From Ceratopteris richardii (taxonomy: Eukaryota > Streptophyta > Polypodiopsida > Polypodiales > Pteridaceae): a DNA stretch of 64,000 bases. Numbering within the stretch: position 1 is the first letter of the stretch; every line of letters begins with the position of its first letter. The notes below the pieces were generated by a model that was not told the DNA's origin, did not search any database, and saw only the letters and a program-made list of their open reading frames with translations. Of the stretch, positions 40,606 to 51,407 are shown piece after piece. Location of the stretch: the NCBI GenBank assembly GCA_020310875.1, contig CM035441.1, forward strand, positions 85,590,277 through 85,654,276. Direction: 5' to 3'. Made by a program: the position numbers and the translations under genes.

Positions 40606-40807
40606 TGACACAACAAAAGAGTTAAGCACATCAAAGGCAAAGACTTGACATGAAGGAAGGACATCAACCACTAATTGTTTTACAAATTGGGATCCCCATG
40701 CAGTCAAAGATGACAAGCCCTAATAGCTCATATTTTTGTTGCTAAGACTTGTTTGTAGGGTCATATGTCTTCTCTAAATCACTACCTTACGAATCTCCAA
40801 GACTTCT

Positions 40808-41840
40808 TGTTGGTGCAGGGCAATCAACAATTGAAGTTTTTTATGAAGAATTGAAGTCAAGGACTGAAGAAAAGATCAAGTTATGAAGCATAAGGAAGTG
40901 CATATTCAGAAGATGAAGATGTGTACACATATGTACATTAATTCAGAGATAGTTCACTTATACTTTTGTATAGTCATAAGCTTGTAAATATTTGACTATA
41001 TATACAAAGGAAAAATGTCAGGGCAAATGTATGAGAGTACAGAATACAAGAATTCAGAAGAATTTGGTGTGATTAGACACTTGAGAAGTATGAAGATTAG
41101 CTCTCTCATCCAGATGTAAAGTTTTCTAGTAATGGAAGAAAAACTGCTTCCGATGTTTCTGTGCATTCTCCTTCTATGCTTGATCATTTCAAGAATCCTT
41201 TTGTAGACATCTAGTTCCATAGTTAATGAGTCTATGGTTAAAGTTTGAGAGCCTAATTGTAAACAAGCTGTGAGAATTATGAGTAGGAACATTCATATGT
41301 GAAGAAGTGTTCACTGTTTTCTGAGACAGGTGCAATCTCGATGGTCAAAGATTTGATCATTTCTCAGTGCACAGGTTAAAGTTTTGCATGAATGAGGAGT
41401 CAAAATCTAAGTTGGAAGGTAAGCCATCTATGGCTAAAAGCATTTGAATAAACGGGTTCTAGATTGAGAGAACCAAGTGTTAGAAGTTACAGGTGTCTAA
41501 ATCGACCTCTCCGAAGAGTAGTTCTAGACATAGGTGACTTGTTGAGATCATTTCTTAAGATCTACTGAGTCTTTTGGAATGTTTTAACTTGGAGAAAGTG
41601 CGCAAACTATAGATGACACCTTGTGCAAAGTTTTATAAAAAACTTTACACATTTGATAAGTCAATGAGAGAAATATGTGCAGCAGACTTTCTGTAGAATC
41701 ATCTTCTTCACAGTTTATCCAAAATCTTTATAATTGATCATTAATCCTCCAAATTGGTGAATGTTTTGAGTTACTCTTGATATAGAGGTGCTCTAACTTC
41801 AAGAGTAGCTTGTACTTTTGGAGATTAACCCTCTCCATTA
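40808..41840 (+). repeat. 5' LTR of copia F
   Basis: 1033 bp. A TATA-like TATATATAC lies near 40997. The terminal CA has mutated to TA, while the 3' LTR keeps CA. Confidence 0.94.
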
Positions 41841-41841
41841 G

Positions 41842-41853
41842 TGGTATCACAGC
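41842..41853 (+). other. initiator-Met primer binding site of F
   Basis: TGGTATCACAGC, one mismatch to the plant copia primer site. The leader 41854-42057 has no coding sequence. Confidence 0.85.
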
Positions 41854-42057
41854 AGGAAACATCCAAATTGAAGAAAGGAGCATCCCGACTGCTAGAGTAA
41901 GAATTCAACATCTGAAGATTCAAAAGGTGAAAGCTTGAGAGAAAGCTTGAGAAGGAGACCATACAACATCAACGAAGACAAAAGGACTATCATTCGAAGT
42001 AAAGGTACATCTATTACTCATAAAGTTTGAAGAATACAATACACAGGTGAAGAAAAG

Positions 42058-43040
42058 ATGGGAGATTCTCTTCAGATAGAGAAGTTGGATAGAGAGAACT
42101 ATCCAGCATGGTCAATGAGGATGGAAGCTCATCTTATGAGCAAAGATGTGATAAGTTATATCACAAGTGAAGAAGAAAAGCCTCCGTTCAGAGATCCTAG
42201 TGTTCCAACTAGGGAGGAATTATCAGATTTGAAGACTTGGATGAAGAAAGATGCGCAAGCTAGGAGCATTATCTACATGGCAGTTAATGACTACTTGCTA
42301 CCTCACATTAGAGGTTTTGAAAGTGCAAGTGATATATGGAATGCTTGGAAGAGCATTTCCAAAACACTACAAAGACAAGGAAGGCATCCTTGTGGGCAGA
42401 ATTTACCACTTTCAAGAAGAAGGCTTCTCAATTCATCTCAGATTATGTAACAAGGATAAAGGACATTGCACATGCATTAGGAGCAGTTGATGAAGACATT
42501 GAGGAGGATACATTGGTAAGGCAAATCCTCATAGGTTTAAGAGGTGATGACAAATGGAAGCCATTCATTTTGTCTACTGAATTATCACTTGATCATTTCA
42601 CTCCTGATTTAAATCAGTTGCTAGGACATATGCTAACCTTTGAGCAGGATGTCAAAGGTGAAAGTGATAAGAGTACAGGTCATGCAATGTATTCAAAGGA
42701 TAAGAAGAAGAATATCAAAGGGAAGCAACAAGTAAATGAAGATGAAGGTACAACTAGCCAAGCCAACTTACTACGAGGAAGAGAAGGTGGCAAAGGTAGA
42801 GGAAGAAGCATGAGTAATAAAGATGGAGTTAAAGCTTGCTGGATTTGTGGTAAGACAAATCACTTAGCTAATGATTGTTGGCATAATACTCAGAATAATG
42901 GTGGATATAATAAAAATTTTAATTCAAGAGGAAGAGGTGGCAAAAATCAAAGAGGTAATTTTGGAGGTAGAGGTAGTAGAGGTTACTTTGGAAGAAATGC
43001 AGGTAGAGGATTCCAAAGTCAACAATACAACAATACCTAA
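42058..43040 (+). pseudogene. copia F gag, one frameshift
   Basis: The ATG at 42058 opens MGDSLQIEKLDRENYPAWSM. Sense runs to about 42360, then moves to the frame of 42336-43040 because of one indel. The gag core follows (FTTFKKKASQFISDYVTRIKD; DDKWKPFILSTE), then a Lys-rich linker, zinc knuckle CWICGKTNHLANDC, and a Gly/Arg/Asn-rich end. TAA at 43038 closes it. The protein packages RNA and forms the particle. The frameshift leaves this copy inactive. Confidence 0.88.
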
Positions 43041-43076
43041 TACAATTATGCTTCACATCAGAAGGAGGATTCAACA

Positions 43077-43364
43077 TTGATAATGAATGCAACTTGTGAA
43101 AGGCAAAGTGAAGACCAAAGAGTCTTCTACATTGACTCAGGGTGTAGCAATCACCTGAGTGGCAGCATAGCTTTGATGACTGATTTGGAGAATAAGATAA
43201 CTAATCATGTTGTTCAAACAGGTGACAATACAAAGCATAATGTGAAGTCAATTGGATTAGTGAAGGCTAAGGATGGAAGTACTCTCTTGAGTAAGGTTTT
43301 GTATGTTCCTACAATTCCTAAGAATCTGATAAGTGTATGCCAAATTGTTGAAAAAAGGTTATGA
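43077..43364 (+). CDS. copia F protease
   Basis: VFYIDSGCSNHLSGS gives the intact catalytic Asp loop. LSKVLYVPTIPKNLIS follows. A single-base insertion in an A-run near 43352 ends the frame at TGA 43362-43364, and the sense continues in the 43333 frame. The same frame as gag is lost at the TAA 43038. Confidence 0.85.
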   Translation: MIMNATCERQSEDQRVFYIDSGCSNHLSGSIALMTDLENKITNHVVQTGDNTKHNVKSIGLVKAKDGSTLLSKVLYVPTIPKNLISVCQIVEKRL

Positions 43365-44168
43365 AGTTAGGTTCACTAATGAAGGAGTGTTTGTGGAAGA
43401 CCCTAGCAATGGGTATAAACAAATTGTTTCTAGGAAGAAAGAAGGAAGATTGTTCACATTGAAGATCCAAGGTAATGTTGGTCATGCTTTGTTCACTTAT
43501 GGAGGACATAAGATCTCTGAGTTAGATCTTTGGCATAAGAGGCTTGGACATTTCAATGAAAGAGGTATCAAACATAAGGTCAATAATGGTTCAGTGCTTG
43601 GATTGCCTGATGTTGCAGGTCAACATATGACATATAGATGTGAGGCATGTCCATTAGGTAAGGCTCATAAGCAATCTTATTCCAAGCATGGTGTTATGTA
43701 TTCAGAGAAGCTTGAGTTGGTACACACAGATGTAAGGGAACCATCAAAGGATTTCAGTATCAATGGTTCAAGGTATTATGTGATTTATGTTGATGATGCT
43801 ACCAGATGGATCACTATCTATGTGATCAAAGATAAGTCAGAGGTATTCAATACATTCAAACATTATCATGTGTATGCAGAGAGAATTAAAGGTCATAAGT
43901 TGAAGAGACTAAGGTCAGATGGAGGGGGAGAGTATTTCTCTAATGAGTTCAGTGATTACTTATGGAAAGCAGGTATAAAAGGGAAATTACTTGCATGTAA
44001 TCTCCTCAACAAAATGGTGTAGCAGAAAGGAGGAATAGAACTCTTGTTGAGTTTGCAAGATCCATGATGAAGGAGAAAAATTGCCCAAATTATTTGTGGG
44101 CTGAGGCTGTAAATACAGCTACATATTTGGTCAATAGATTACCATGTAAAGCTTTGTAGGGTATGACA
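43333..44168 (+). pseudogene. copia F integrase, N-part, interrupted by G
   Basis: The pre-integrase HHCC region (LWHKRLGHFNERGI, then CEACPLGK) leads to the core: HTDVREP (Trp-Gly changed to Arg-Glu), YVDDATRW and LRSDGGGEYF. A frameshift near 43990 precedes QQNGVAERRN (catalytic Glu) and a TAG at 44158. G is inserted at 44168 inside the MTPYEAW block, which resumes at 50149. Confidence 0.88.
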
Positions 44169-44959
44169 TGTTAAAAATAAAGAAGTAAGCTCGTATATAT
44201 TTTTGCAAAAAGGATTTTCTTCAAGTAGAAGGAAAATACAAAAATGAAAAATAGAAGCATTTACTTCAGCAAGTAGTGGAGGCCAAAAGAGAATCATTCA
44301 AAAGAGAATCAAATCCAAAATCTGAACTGTAAGAGGAGTGGCTGTCCAAAGTAGTGGAGAAATGATGGAGAAGAGCTCTCAAACTCATCATGAGAGTTTT
44401 TGGTCACTTGGCTATAAAAGAAGCAAGGGAGGACACTCAAGAATAGAGGAAGAAGGCGTGGAAGCCCCCTTGTAGCTACTTCATTTGTTTTGAGTCATTT
44501 CGTTCAGTTCACTCTCATAGAGTATGTCCAGCCACACACCCATTTTTGGGTAGTCTACTTGTGAGAGCCATATCTCTCAACATATGTATCCAATTTCAGT
44601 GTTTAAACATTTGTTGGAAAGCTTATCTTGAGTACTTCCTCTGTCTAAAAGAGTTTTATGAAATTCTTTATGGTCTGTGAGTTATTCAGGTTTTAGTGAA
44701 GTCCAGTTTTTTCAGCCTAACTGAGTGGATAGGTAGTCTGTTTTGAATCAAATAGTTGCCAACTCAAATATACTCCAAATTGAGTGTTTGATATCTCATT
44801 TGAAAGATCTAGGTGTCTAGTTTGAGTGAACAACGTTTCAAGTTCATTGGATATTTCAGTTGGTACCAGTTTTCATTTGAAGGTTTTGCTGTTGGCAAGA
44901 GTCTTGATCCTGAGGTCTTCTACACTTTCCGCTGCGATTAGGAGAGGAATTCTCCAACA
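44169..44959 (+). repeat. 5' LTR of copia G
   Basis: 791 bp with TATA box TATAAAAG at 44413-44420. It lacks the extra 15-base unit seen in the 3' LTR. Confidence 0.96.
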
Positions 44960-44961
44960 TT

Positions 44962-44973
44962 TGGTATCAGAGC
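44962..44973 (+). other. initiator-Met primer binding site of G
   Basis: TGGTATCAGAGC, perfect match, two bases after the LTR. Confidence 0.93.
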
Positions 44974-45108
44974 CTTGGAGTTTGAAGAGGCAAAGCATTG
45001 GAACTGAACTAAAGCAAAGGGAAAGCTACAAATCAAGGGTGAGCTTCGTGAATTCAAGGGAGAGCACCACAACATACTTGAGGTAAACTTCAATCTTGGA
45101 AGTTTTCA

Positions 45109-47799
45109 ATGGCTGATTTAGGACAACAAGTTGAGAAGTTAGACAAAGACAATTTTCAGTCTTGGAGGTATAGAATGATAAATTACCTTAAAGGTAAAGG
45201 TTTATGGAGTTTAGTTAGTGGAGACGATCCACAACCGGTAGACCTTGAAGATCCCAACATTACTCCGGCACAAAGGAGACAATTTGCTGATTGGGAAGAG
45301 AGGAATCGAAGGGTGATGTTCCTCATCTCACAAGTTATTTCTAACACTATGATTGGTCATGTGCAAAGCTTAGAAACAGCCAAAGAAGTTTGGGAAGCAT
45401 TGGAGAAGGTGTATGCTACCTCAACAAGGTCTCGGAGGATGCAACTCAACGAGCTCAACAACATGAAGAAAAGCTCAAACCAAAGCATTAGTGAGTATAC
45501 ATTGAGGATTAAGGAGCTTCGAGATCAGCTAGCATCAGTTGGATGCAAGATAGAAGAGGAAGACATCGTCCAAACAGCCCTCAATGGCTTGAGGAGTGAA
45601 GAAAAGTGGAAGCCCCTCATCACAAACATCCTTTATAGAGATCCTCTACCAACATTCGACGAGATTATACCAAATCTTGTGGCTGAAGAGGTTGCTCAAC
45701 AAGGAGAAGGCAACAAAGGTAAGGACAACCATAGTCAAATGTTATATGCAGGAAGAGGTAGAGGAAGGAACTCAAGAGGAGGCTCGAGAGGAAGAGGAAG
45801 AAGCTACAACAATACAAATTTCAGCCAACACAACTCGGATGACAACAAGGACAACTCAAATGACAACACACATGGAAGAGGTCGAGGAAGAAATAGAGGA
45901 AGAGGTCGAGGTTCATACAATCCTCATAAAGGTATAACATGTTATCATTGTGGTAAACTAGGACATTATGCAAATGATTGTTGGCAAAAGAATGGAAGGC
46001 TGAATGGAGACAACCAAAGGAGCCAAAATAACTATGCGAGTACATCAAGTGAAGGAGACAAGCAAACCATGCTTGCCATGAAGCATGACTACAACAACTC
46101 GAGAAGTGATGACAAAAAATGGTTCATAGATTCAGGTTGCAGCAACCATATGACATGCCAAGGAGATTTGTTCACAAAGCTACAAGCTCCAAGTGGAAAA
46201 GGATGTGTGGAGATCGGGGATGAAACTCAACACGCAATTGAGCATGTTGGAGATATCAAGCTTGGAGACAAGAAGGTATTGGCTGATGTTCTTCATGTTC
46301 CTACTATTGCAAAGAATTTGATTTCAGTAGGACAAATGGTAGAGAAAGGATATCATGTTATCTTCAATCAAAAAGGCTGCTTTATAAAGAATCCAAAAGA
46401 AGGATTCAAGGTCATTGCTCAAGGAAGGAAAGAAGGAAGGATGTTCACTTTGGACATTCAACAACCGCATGGAAAGGTGATGTATATTCAGTTTGGAAAC
46501 AAGAGGATAGCTGAAATCGATTTGTGGCACAAAAGGTTTGGACATGTCAACATTCCCAAGCTCAAGGACATGAGCAACCATGAAGTGGTAAGAGGTCTTC
46601 CAAGATTCAATGATGCCAGACTACATGAGTTTTGTGAAGCATGCCAACTAGGAAAGCAAACTCGACAACCATTCAAGAAAAGCAACTATGTGGCAAGGAA
46701 TGTCCTCGACTTGATACACACGGATGTATGGGGACCATCACAACAACCATCAGTGGCTGGTAATAGATATTTTGTCACTTTTATTGATGATCATTCAAGG
46801 AAAGTATGGATGTTTTGCATAAAACAAAAATCAGATGTGTTCTCCATGTTCAAGAGATTTAAAGCACAGGTAGAAAAGGAATCAGGACGCTACATAAAGA
46901 CCTTGAGGTTCGATGGAGGAGGAGAATATTTCTCCAAAGAATTTTCAGATTTTCTTTATGAAAATGGAATCAAGAGACAATTTACATGTAGGTACACACC
47001 TCAACAAAATGGAATAGCTGAAAGGAAAAATCGACATATCACAGAAGTTCCAAGATGCATGCTCAACGAGATGAAGATGCCACTAAACTATTGGGCTGAA
47101 GCAACTAGTACATCCGTTTATTTGATGAACAAGTGCACAACGGCTGGAGTGCATAATCTAACTCCCGAGGAGGTTTATTCCGGTAAGAAGCCTGACCTTA
47201 CACATCTCAAAGTTTTTGGATGTGTGTGTTATGTTCACATCCCTCAAGAACTAAGGACAAAGATGGAGGCAAAGTCCGAAAAATGTATTTTTATTGGATA
47301 TTCATCGGAGCAAAAGGGATATAGGTGCTACAATCCGGTGACAAAGGAGCTACGAGTCTCACGAGATGTGGTATTTGATGAGCTAAGACCATGGTTTGGA
47401 GACAAAGGGAAAGAGAAGATTCTTGAAGAAGATTGCGAAGATGATGAAGGTGCTGTCCAAGAAGAATTTCAGCAAACAAGCACTCAAATGTCAAGTCCAG
47501 AAGCTTCTACATCACTTGGAGAAAGCTCAACATGGAAGGGGAGGCTAAGGAGTCATTCCTCATCACCAACATCAGCTTATGAAAGATCTAAAGCCGAAAG
47601 TGCTGCCCAAAATAGTGATTCAAATGCAAGTGAAGAAGAGTATGAAGAGGTGATCACACCGAAGGTAAAGTTGAACCGGTTGAAGAAGCAATGTTCAAAA
47701 GGAAATGAAAGGAGGTCTTCAAGAGCAAGGTATCCAATTGAAAAAGCATTTTGCATATATGACACAGGTGGTCAAAGACAAAGAACCGGATGCATATGA
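45109..47799 (+). CDS. copia G gag-protease-integrase polyprotein
   Basis: The 896 codons from ATG 45109 (MADLGQQVEKLDKDNFQSW) include an intact gag core (about 60-200), an RGG-like basic region and zinc knuckle CYHCGKLGHYANDC (about 278-291). Protease WFIDSGCSNHMT has its Asp near 341, and the pre-integrase HHCC includes WHKRFGHVNIPKL and CEACQLGK. The integrase core has HTDVWGP near 538, FDGGGEYF near 602 and GIAERKN near 637. The chromatin-type tail ends in an acidic/Ser linker. A frameshift near 47765 separates it from RT; normally copia gag-pol is one frame. This is the longest uninterrupted copia frame here. Confidence 0.95.
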   Translation: MADLGQQVEKLDKDNFQSWRYRMINYLKGKGLWSLVSGDDPQPVDLEDPNITPAQRRQFADWEERNRRVMFLISQVISNTMIGHVQSLETAKEVWEALEKVYATSTRSRRMQLNELNNMKKSSNQSISEYTLRIKELRDQLASVGCKIEEEDIVQTALNGLRSEEKWKPLITNILYRDPLPTFDEIIPNLVAEEVAQQGEGNKGKDNHSQMLYAGRGRGRNSRGGSRGRGRSYNNTNFSQHNSDDNKDNSNDNTHGRGRGRNRGRGRGSYNPHKGITCYHCGKLGHYANDCWQKNGRLNGDNQRSQNNYASTSSEGDKQTMLAMKHDYNNSRSDDKKWFIDSGCSNHMTCQGDLFTKLQAPSGKGCVEIGDETQHAIEHVGDIKLGDKKVLADVLHVPTIAKNLISVGQMVEKGYHVIFNQKGCFIKNPKEGFKVIAQGRKEGRMFTLDIQQPHGKVMYIQFGNKRIAEIDLWHKRFGHVNIPKLKDMSNHEVVRGLPRFNDARLHEFCEACQLGKQTRQPFKKSNYVARNVLDLIHTDVWGPSQQPSVAGNRYFVTFIDDHSRKVWMFCIKQKSDVFSMFKRFKAQVEKESGRYIKTLRFDGGGEYFSKEFSDFLYENGIKRQFTCRYTPQQNGIAERKNRHITEVPRCMLNEMKMPLNYWAEATSTSVYLMNKCTTAGVHNLTPEEVYSGKKPDLTHLKVFGCVCYVHIPQELRTKMEAKSEKCIFIGYSSEQKGYRCYNPVTKELRVSRDVVFDELRPWFGDKGKEKILEEDCEDDEGAVQEEFQQTSTQMSSPEASTSLGESSTWKGRLRSHSSSPTSAYERSKAESAAQNSDSNASEEEYEEVITPKVKLNRLKKQCSKGNERRSSRARYPIEKAFCIYDTGGQRQRTGCI

Positions 47800-49096
47800 C
47801 GAAGCATGTACACAAAAAGAATGGCAAGAAGCTATGCAAGAAGAGATGAAAGCTCTCAAGGACAATCACACATGGGAGCTAGTTCCAAAGGCTGAAGGTA
47901 TGAAGATTGTTGCAAATAAATGGGTGTTTAAAATAAAGAGAAATGCAGATGGCTCTCTAGCAAGGCATAAAGCTAGACTAGTAGCAAAAGGATTCAAGCA
48001 AACTCACGGCATCGATTATGAAGAGACTTTCATCCCGGTTGCAAAGATGGGAACAATTAGAACCTTGATTGGAGTGAGTGCAGCAAGGAGATGGCCATTG
48101 TACCAACTTGACATAAAAAATGCTTTTCTCAATGTTGAACTTCAAGAAGAGGTATACATGAGTCAACCGATTGGATTTGAAGACAAAAAGCATCCAAATT
48201 TTGTTTGTAGATTGAAGAAAGCTTTGTATGGGCTGAAGCAAGCACCACGTGCTTGGAATCAAAGATTGGTCGAGTACCTCACAAGGTGTGGGTATAGTCC
48301 AAGTAATGCAGATCCCTCTCTCTACATGAAGAAAGAAGAAGGCAAGCAGGTATATATTTGCATATACGTTGATGATCTCATCATAACAGGAAGTAATGTT
48401 ACAGGAATACAAGATATAAAAAGGACACTCGGTAAGGAGTTTAAAATTTCAGATCTTGGTGAGCTGAAATACTTTTTAGGCATTGAGATAGTCTATGGGA
48501 AAGATGGCATTTACTTAATGCAAAGAAAGTACCTATTGGATGTTCTTGTCAGATTTGGAATGAGTGAATGCAAACCACTCACTCAACCTATGGACACAAA
48601 TGTGAAGCTATGCTCAAATGATGGAGAGAAGTTACATGATGTAACTACATACAGGAGTATTATAGGTTCATTGATCTATGCTACGATCACAAGACCAAAT
48701 TTATGTTATATTGTTGGAGTTCTTTCTCAATTTATGCAAGCTCCAACAAGTGAACATTTAAATTCAGCCAAACGAGTGCTAAGATATGTGAAGCAAACTA
48801 TCAATCATGCATTGTTTTATAGATATGATGAAGAATTGCAGGTAAAGGGCTTCAGTGATGCTGATTGGGCTGGTTCCAAGGAGGATAGAAGATCCACTTC
48901 AGGTTATGTGTTCATGATAGGTAGCAAACCTATCACATGGAGCTCAAAGAAGCAACCTAATGTTGCACTATCATCTACAGAAGCTGAATATAGAGGTTTA
49001 GCCTTTGCAACTTGTGAAGCTATGTGGATTAAGAAGCTCTTGGCTGATCTTGATGTGCAGGTGGAGACCATTCCAATTTATGGTGACAACATGTGA
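47705..49096 (+). CDS. copia G reverse transcriptase and RNase H
   Basis: Sense begins near 47765. RT starts WQEAMQEEMKALKDNHTWELV, then NKWVFKIKRN, QLDIKNAFLN, KKALYGLKQAPRAW and YVDD near 48368. RNase H has FSDADWAG, DRRSTSGYVF and SSTEAEYRG, then GDNM. TGA at 49094-49096 interrupts the GDN-x-SIHL block, and the last part continues in frame in the next entry. Confidence 0.94.
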   Translation: MKGGLQEQGIQLKKHFAYMTQVVKDKEPDAYDEACTQKEWQEAMQEEMKALKDNHTWELVPKAEGMKIVANKWVFKIKRNADGSLARHKARLVAKGFKQTHGIDYEETFIPVAKMGTIRTLIGVSAARRWPLYQLDIKNAFLNVELQEEVYMSQPIGFEDKKHPNFVCRLKKALYGLKQAPRAWNQRLVEYLTRCGYSPSNADPSLYMKKEEGKQVYICIYVDDLIITGSNVTGIQDIKRTLGKEFKISDLGELKYFLGIEIVYGKDGIYLMQRKYLLDVLVRFGMSECKPLTQPMDTNVKLCSNDGEKLHDVTTYRSIIGSLIYATITRPNLCYIVGVLSQFMQAPTSEHLNSAKRVLRYVKQTINHALFYRYDEELQVKGFSDADWAGSKEDRRSTSGYVFMIGSKPITWSSKKQPNVALSSTEAEYRGLAFATCEAMWIKKLLADLDVQVETIPIYGDNM

Positions 49097-49341
49097 AGCA
49101 TTCACTTGACAAACAATCCAATGTTTCATGCACGAAGCAAGCACATAGAAGTGCATTATCATTATGTTCGAGAAAAAGTTTTGAGCAAGGATGTGGATAT
49201 AAAGTTCATTGGAACTAATGACCAGGTTGCAGACATGCTTACAAAGTCCCTCGATGCTTCTAAGCTCAAGAGGTTCAAGGACGACATCAACTTACAAGAT
49301 ATGGCTGAAGGTGCAAGCTCACATGTGAGCTTGAGGGGGAG
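49097..49341 (+). CDS. copia G RNase H C-terminus
   Basis: The in-frame continuation after TGA has NNPMFHARSKHIEVHYHYVREK and QVADMLTKSLD, the standard copia C-terminal block. Sense ends near the polypurine tract (TTGAGGGGGAG, 49331-49341). The open frame runs about 80 bases into the LTR to TGA at 49420, which is probably mutational. Confidence 0.88.
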
Positions 49342-50148
49342 TGTTAAAAATAAAGAAGTAAGCTTGTATATATTTTTGCAAAAAGGATTTTCTTCAAGTA
49401 GAAGGAAAATACAAAAATGAAAAATAGAAGCATTTACTTCAGCAAGTAGTGGAGGCCAAAAGAGAATCATTCAAAAGAGAATCATTCAAAAGAGAATCAA
49501 ATCCAAAATCTGAACTGTAAGAGGAGTGGCTGTCCAAAGTAGTGGAGAAATGATGGAGAAGAGCTCTCAAACTCATCATGAGAGTTTTTGGTCACTTGGC
49601 TATAAAAGAAGCAAGGGAGGACACTCAAGAATAGAGGAAGAAGGCGTGGAAGCCCCCTTGTAGCTACTTCATTTGTTTTGAGTCATTTCGTTCAGTTCAC
49701 TCTCATAGAGTATGTCCAGCCGCACACCCATTTTTGGGTAGTCTACTTGTGAGAGCCATATCTCTCAACATATTTATCCAATTTTAGTGTTTAAACATTC
49801 GTTGTAAATCTTATCTTGAGTACTTCCTCTATCTAAAACAGTTTTATGAAATTCTTTATGGTCTGTGAGTTATTCAGGTTTTAGTGAAGTCCAGTTTTCA
49901 GCCTAACTGAGTGGATAGGTAGTCTGTTTTGAATCAAATAGTTGCCAACTCAAATCTACTCCAAATTGAGTGTTTAATATCTCATTTGAAAGCTCTAGGT
50001 GTCTAGTTTGAGTGAACAAAGTTTCAAGTTCATTGGATATTTCAGTTGGTACCAGTTTTCATTTGAAGGTTCTGCTGTTGGCAAGAGTCTTGATCCAGAG
50101 AAGGTCTTCTACACTTTCCGCTGCGATTAGGAGAGGAATTCTCCAACA
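49342..50148 (+). repeat. 3' LTR of copia G
   Basis: 807 bp, matching the 5' LTR with one extra copy of a 15-base unit (AAAAGAGAATCATTC) at about 49458-49490, and other short indels. Confidence 0.96.
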
Positions 50149-51407
50149 TGACACCATATGAGGCATGGTGGGGTAAGAGACCTACTTTAGATCATTGCAA
50201 AGTATTTGGATGTTTGGCATATGCATATGTGCCATCACAATTCAGGCATAAATTGGAACCCAAAGCTGAAAAATATGTATTCATTGGATATGATGATAAG
50301 CAGATGGGATATAGGTTGTGGAGTCCATCCACAAAACAATTCCTAGTGTCAAAGGATGTTACATTTGATGAGCAAGGTACTTGGTATGCAGGTACAATCA
50401 ATATTTATGCAGGTGATGAAGAAGTTGTGAATCAAAAGAAAGGTAAATTAAAGGTTCAGATATTTGATGAAGAGGAGAACAATGAAGTACAGGTTGAAGT
50501 TGAAGAAGTGCCAAGATTTGATCCAGAATGTGATGAACCAGAAACCTCAAGGAGTGGAGAACTTAGAAGGTCATCAAGGCACAAATGGCAACCTACAAGG
50601 TATAGATATGACACTTCTTTTTTGGCTACCAAAGATTATGCTTATATGGTAAAGGCAGATGAAGACCCTTCTACATATGAAGAGGCAAAAGGTAAGGAAA
50701 ATTGGGAGAAATCTATGCAGGAAGAGTATGATGCATTGATGGAGAATCAGACATGGGATTTGGTTCCTAAACCAAATAGTCAGAAGATCATTGGATGCAA
50801 ATGGGTCTACAAGACAAAGAGGTATGCATATGGAAATGTGTCTAGGTATAAAGCTAGACTTGTTGTGAAAGGTTTTGCTCAGACATATGGTGTAGATTAT
50901 GATGAGACCTATAGTCCTGTGGGAAAGATGACAACTATCAGGACACTCATAGCCATTGCTGCATGTAAAGGTTGGAAATTATGTCAATTAGATGTGAAGA
51001 ATGCTTTTCTAAATGGTTATATTTCAGATGATGTTTTCATGGAGCAACCACAAGGATTCAGAGATGAAAGGTATCCAGATCATGTGTGCAAGCTCAAGAG
51101 AGCTTTGTATGGCTTGAAGCAGGCCCCAATGGCATGGAATTATAGACTTGTGAAGTTCTTGAAAGAACTTGGATTCCAAGTATCTAAAGCAGATAGTAGC
51201 TTGCTTGTTAAAGCAAGTGAAGATGGGTTTATTTACATGTGTATATATGTTGATGATATAATTCTTACAGGTACAGATGAGAAAGGCATTCAAGGTCTAA
51301 AGAAGCAAATGGAGAAAGAGTTCAAGATCAGTGACTTGGGAGATTTGTCATATTTCTTGGGCATGGAGATCTCATACACTCAACATGGAGTGTATGTAAC
51401 TCAATAA
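50149..51407 (+). CDS. copia F integrase C-part and reverse transcriptase
   Basis: It resumes the frame cut by G (TPYEAWWGKRP after the duplicated TGACA). FGCLAYAYVPSQ and GYRLWSPSTK follow, then an acidic linker and RT: WEKSMQEEYDALMENQTWDLV, QLDVKNAFLNG, KRALYGLKQAPMAW and YVDD near 51249. It ends at TAA 51405, replacing a Gln/Lys codon before RYLKNLL. The ATG at 50148 formed by the junction is fortuitous. Confidence 0.92.

Larger units (their letters stand above)
39607..40807 (+). mobile_element. X-element copy 3, left part, decayed
   Basis: The plus-strand sequence aligns from ATGGCAATGTGC (39617) with copy 1 about 5720 onward and carries the second retropepsin. After 40050 it holds two diverged tandem units. 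It is interrupted at 40807 by copia F and continues at 53256. Confidence 0.75.
44169..50148 (+). mobile_element. Ty1/copia element G, complete, nested in F
   Basis: LTRs at 44169-44959 (791 bp) and 49342-50148 (807 bp) begin TGTTAAAAAT and end CCAACA. The 5-base target duplication TGACA is at 44164-44168 and 50149-50153. Primer site, gag-pol and polypurine tract are present. About 15 substitutions and three small indels separate the LTRs. It is the best-preserved full element in the window, broken by one frameshift near 47765 and TGA at 49094. Confidence 0.97.
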
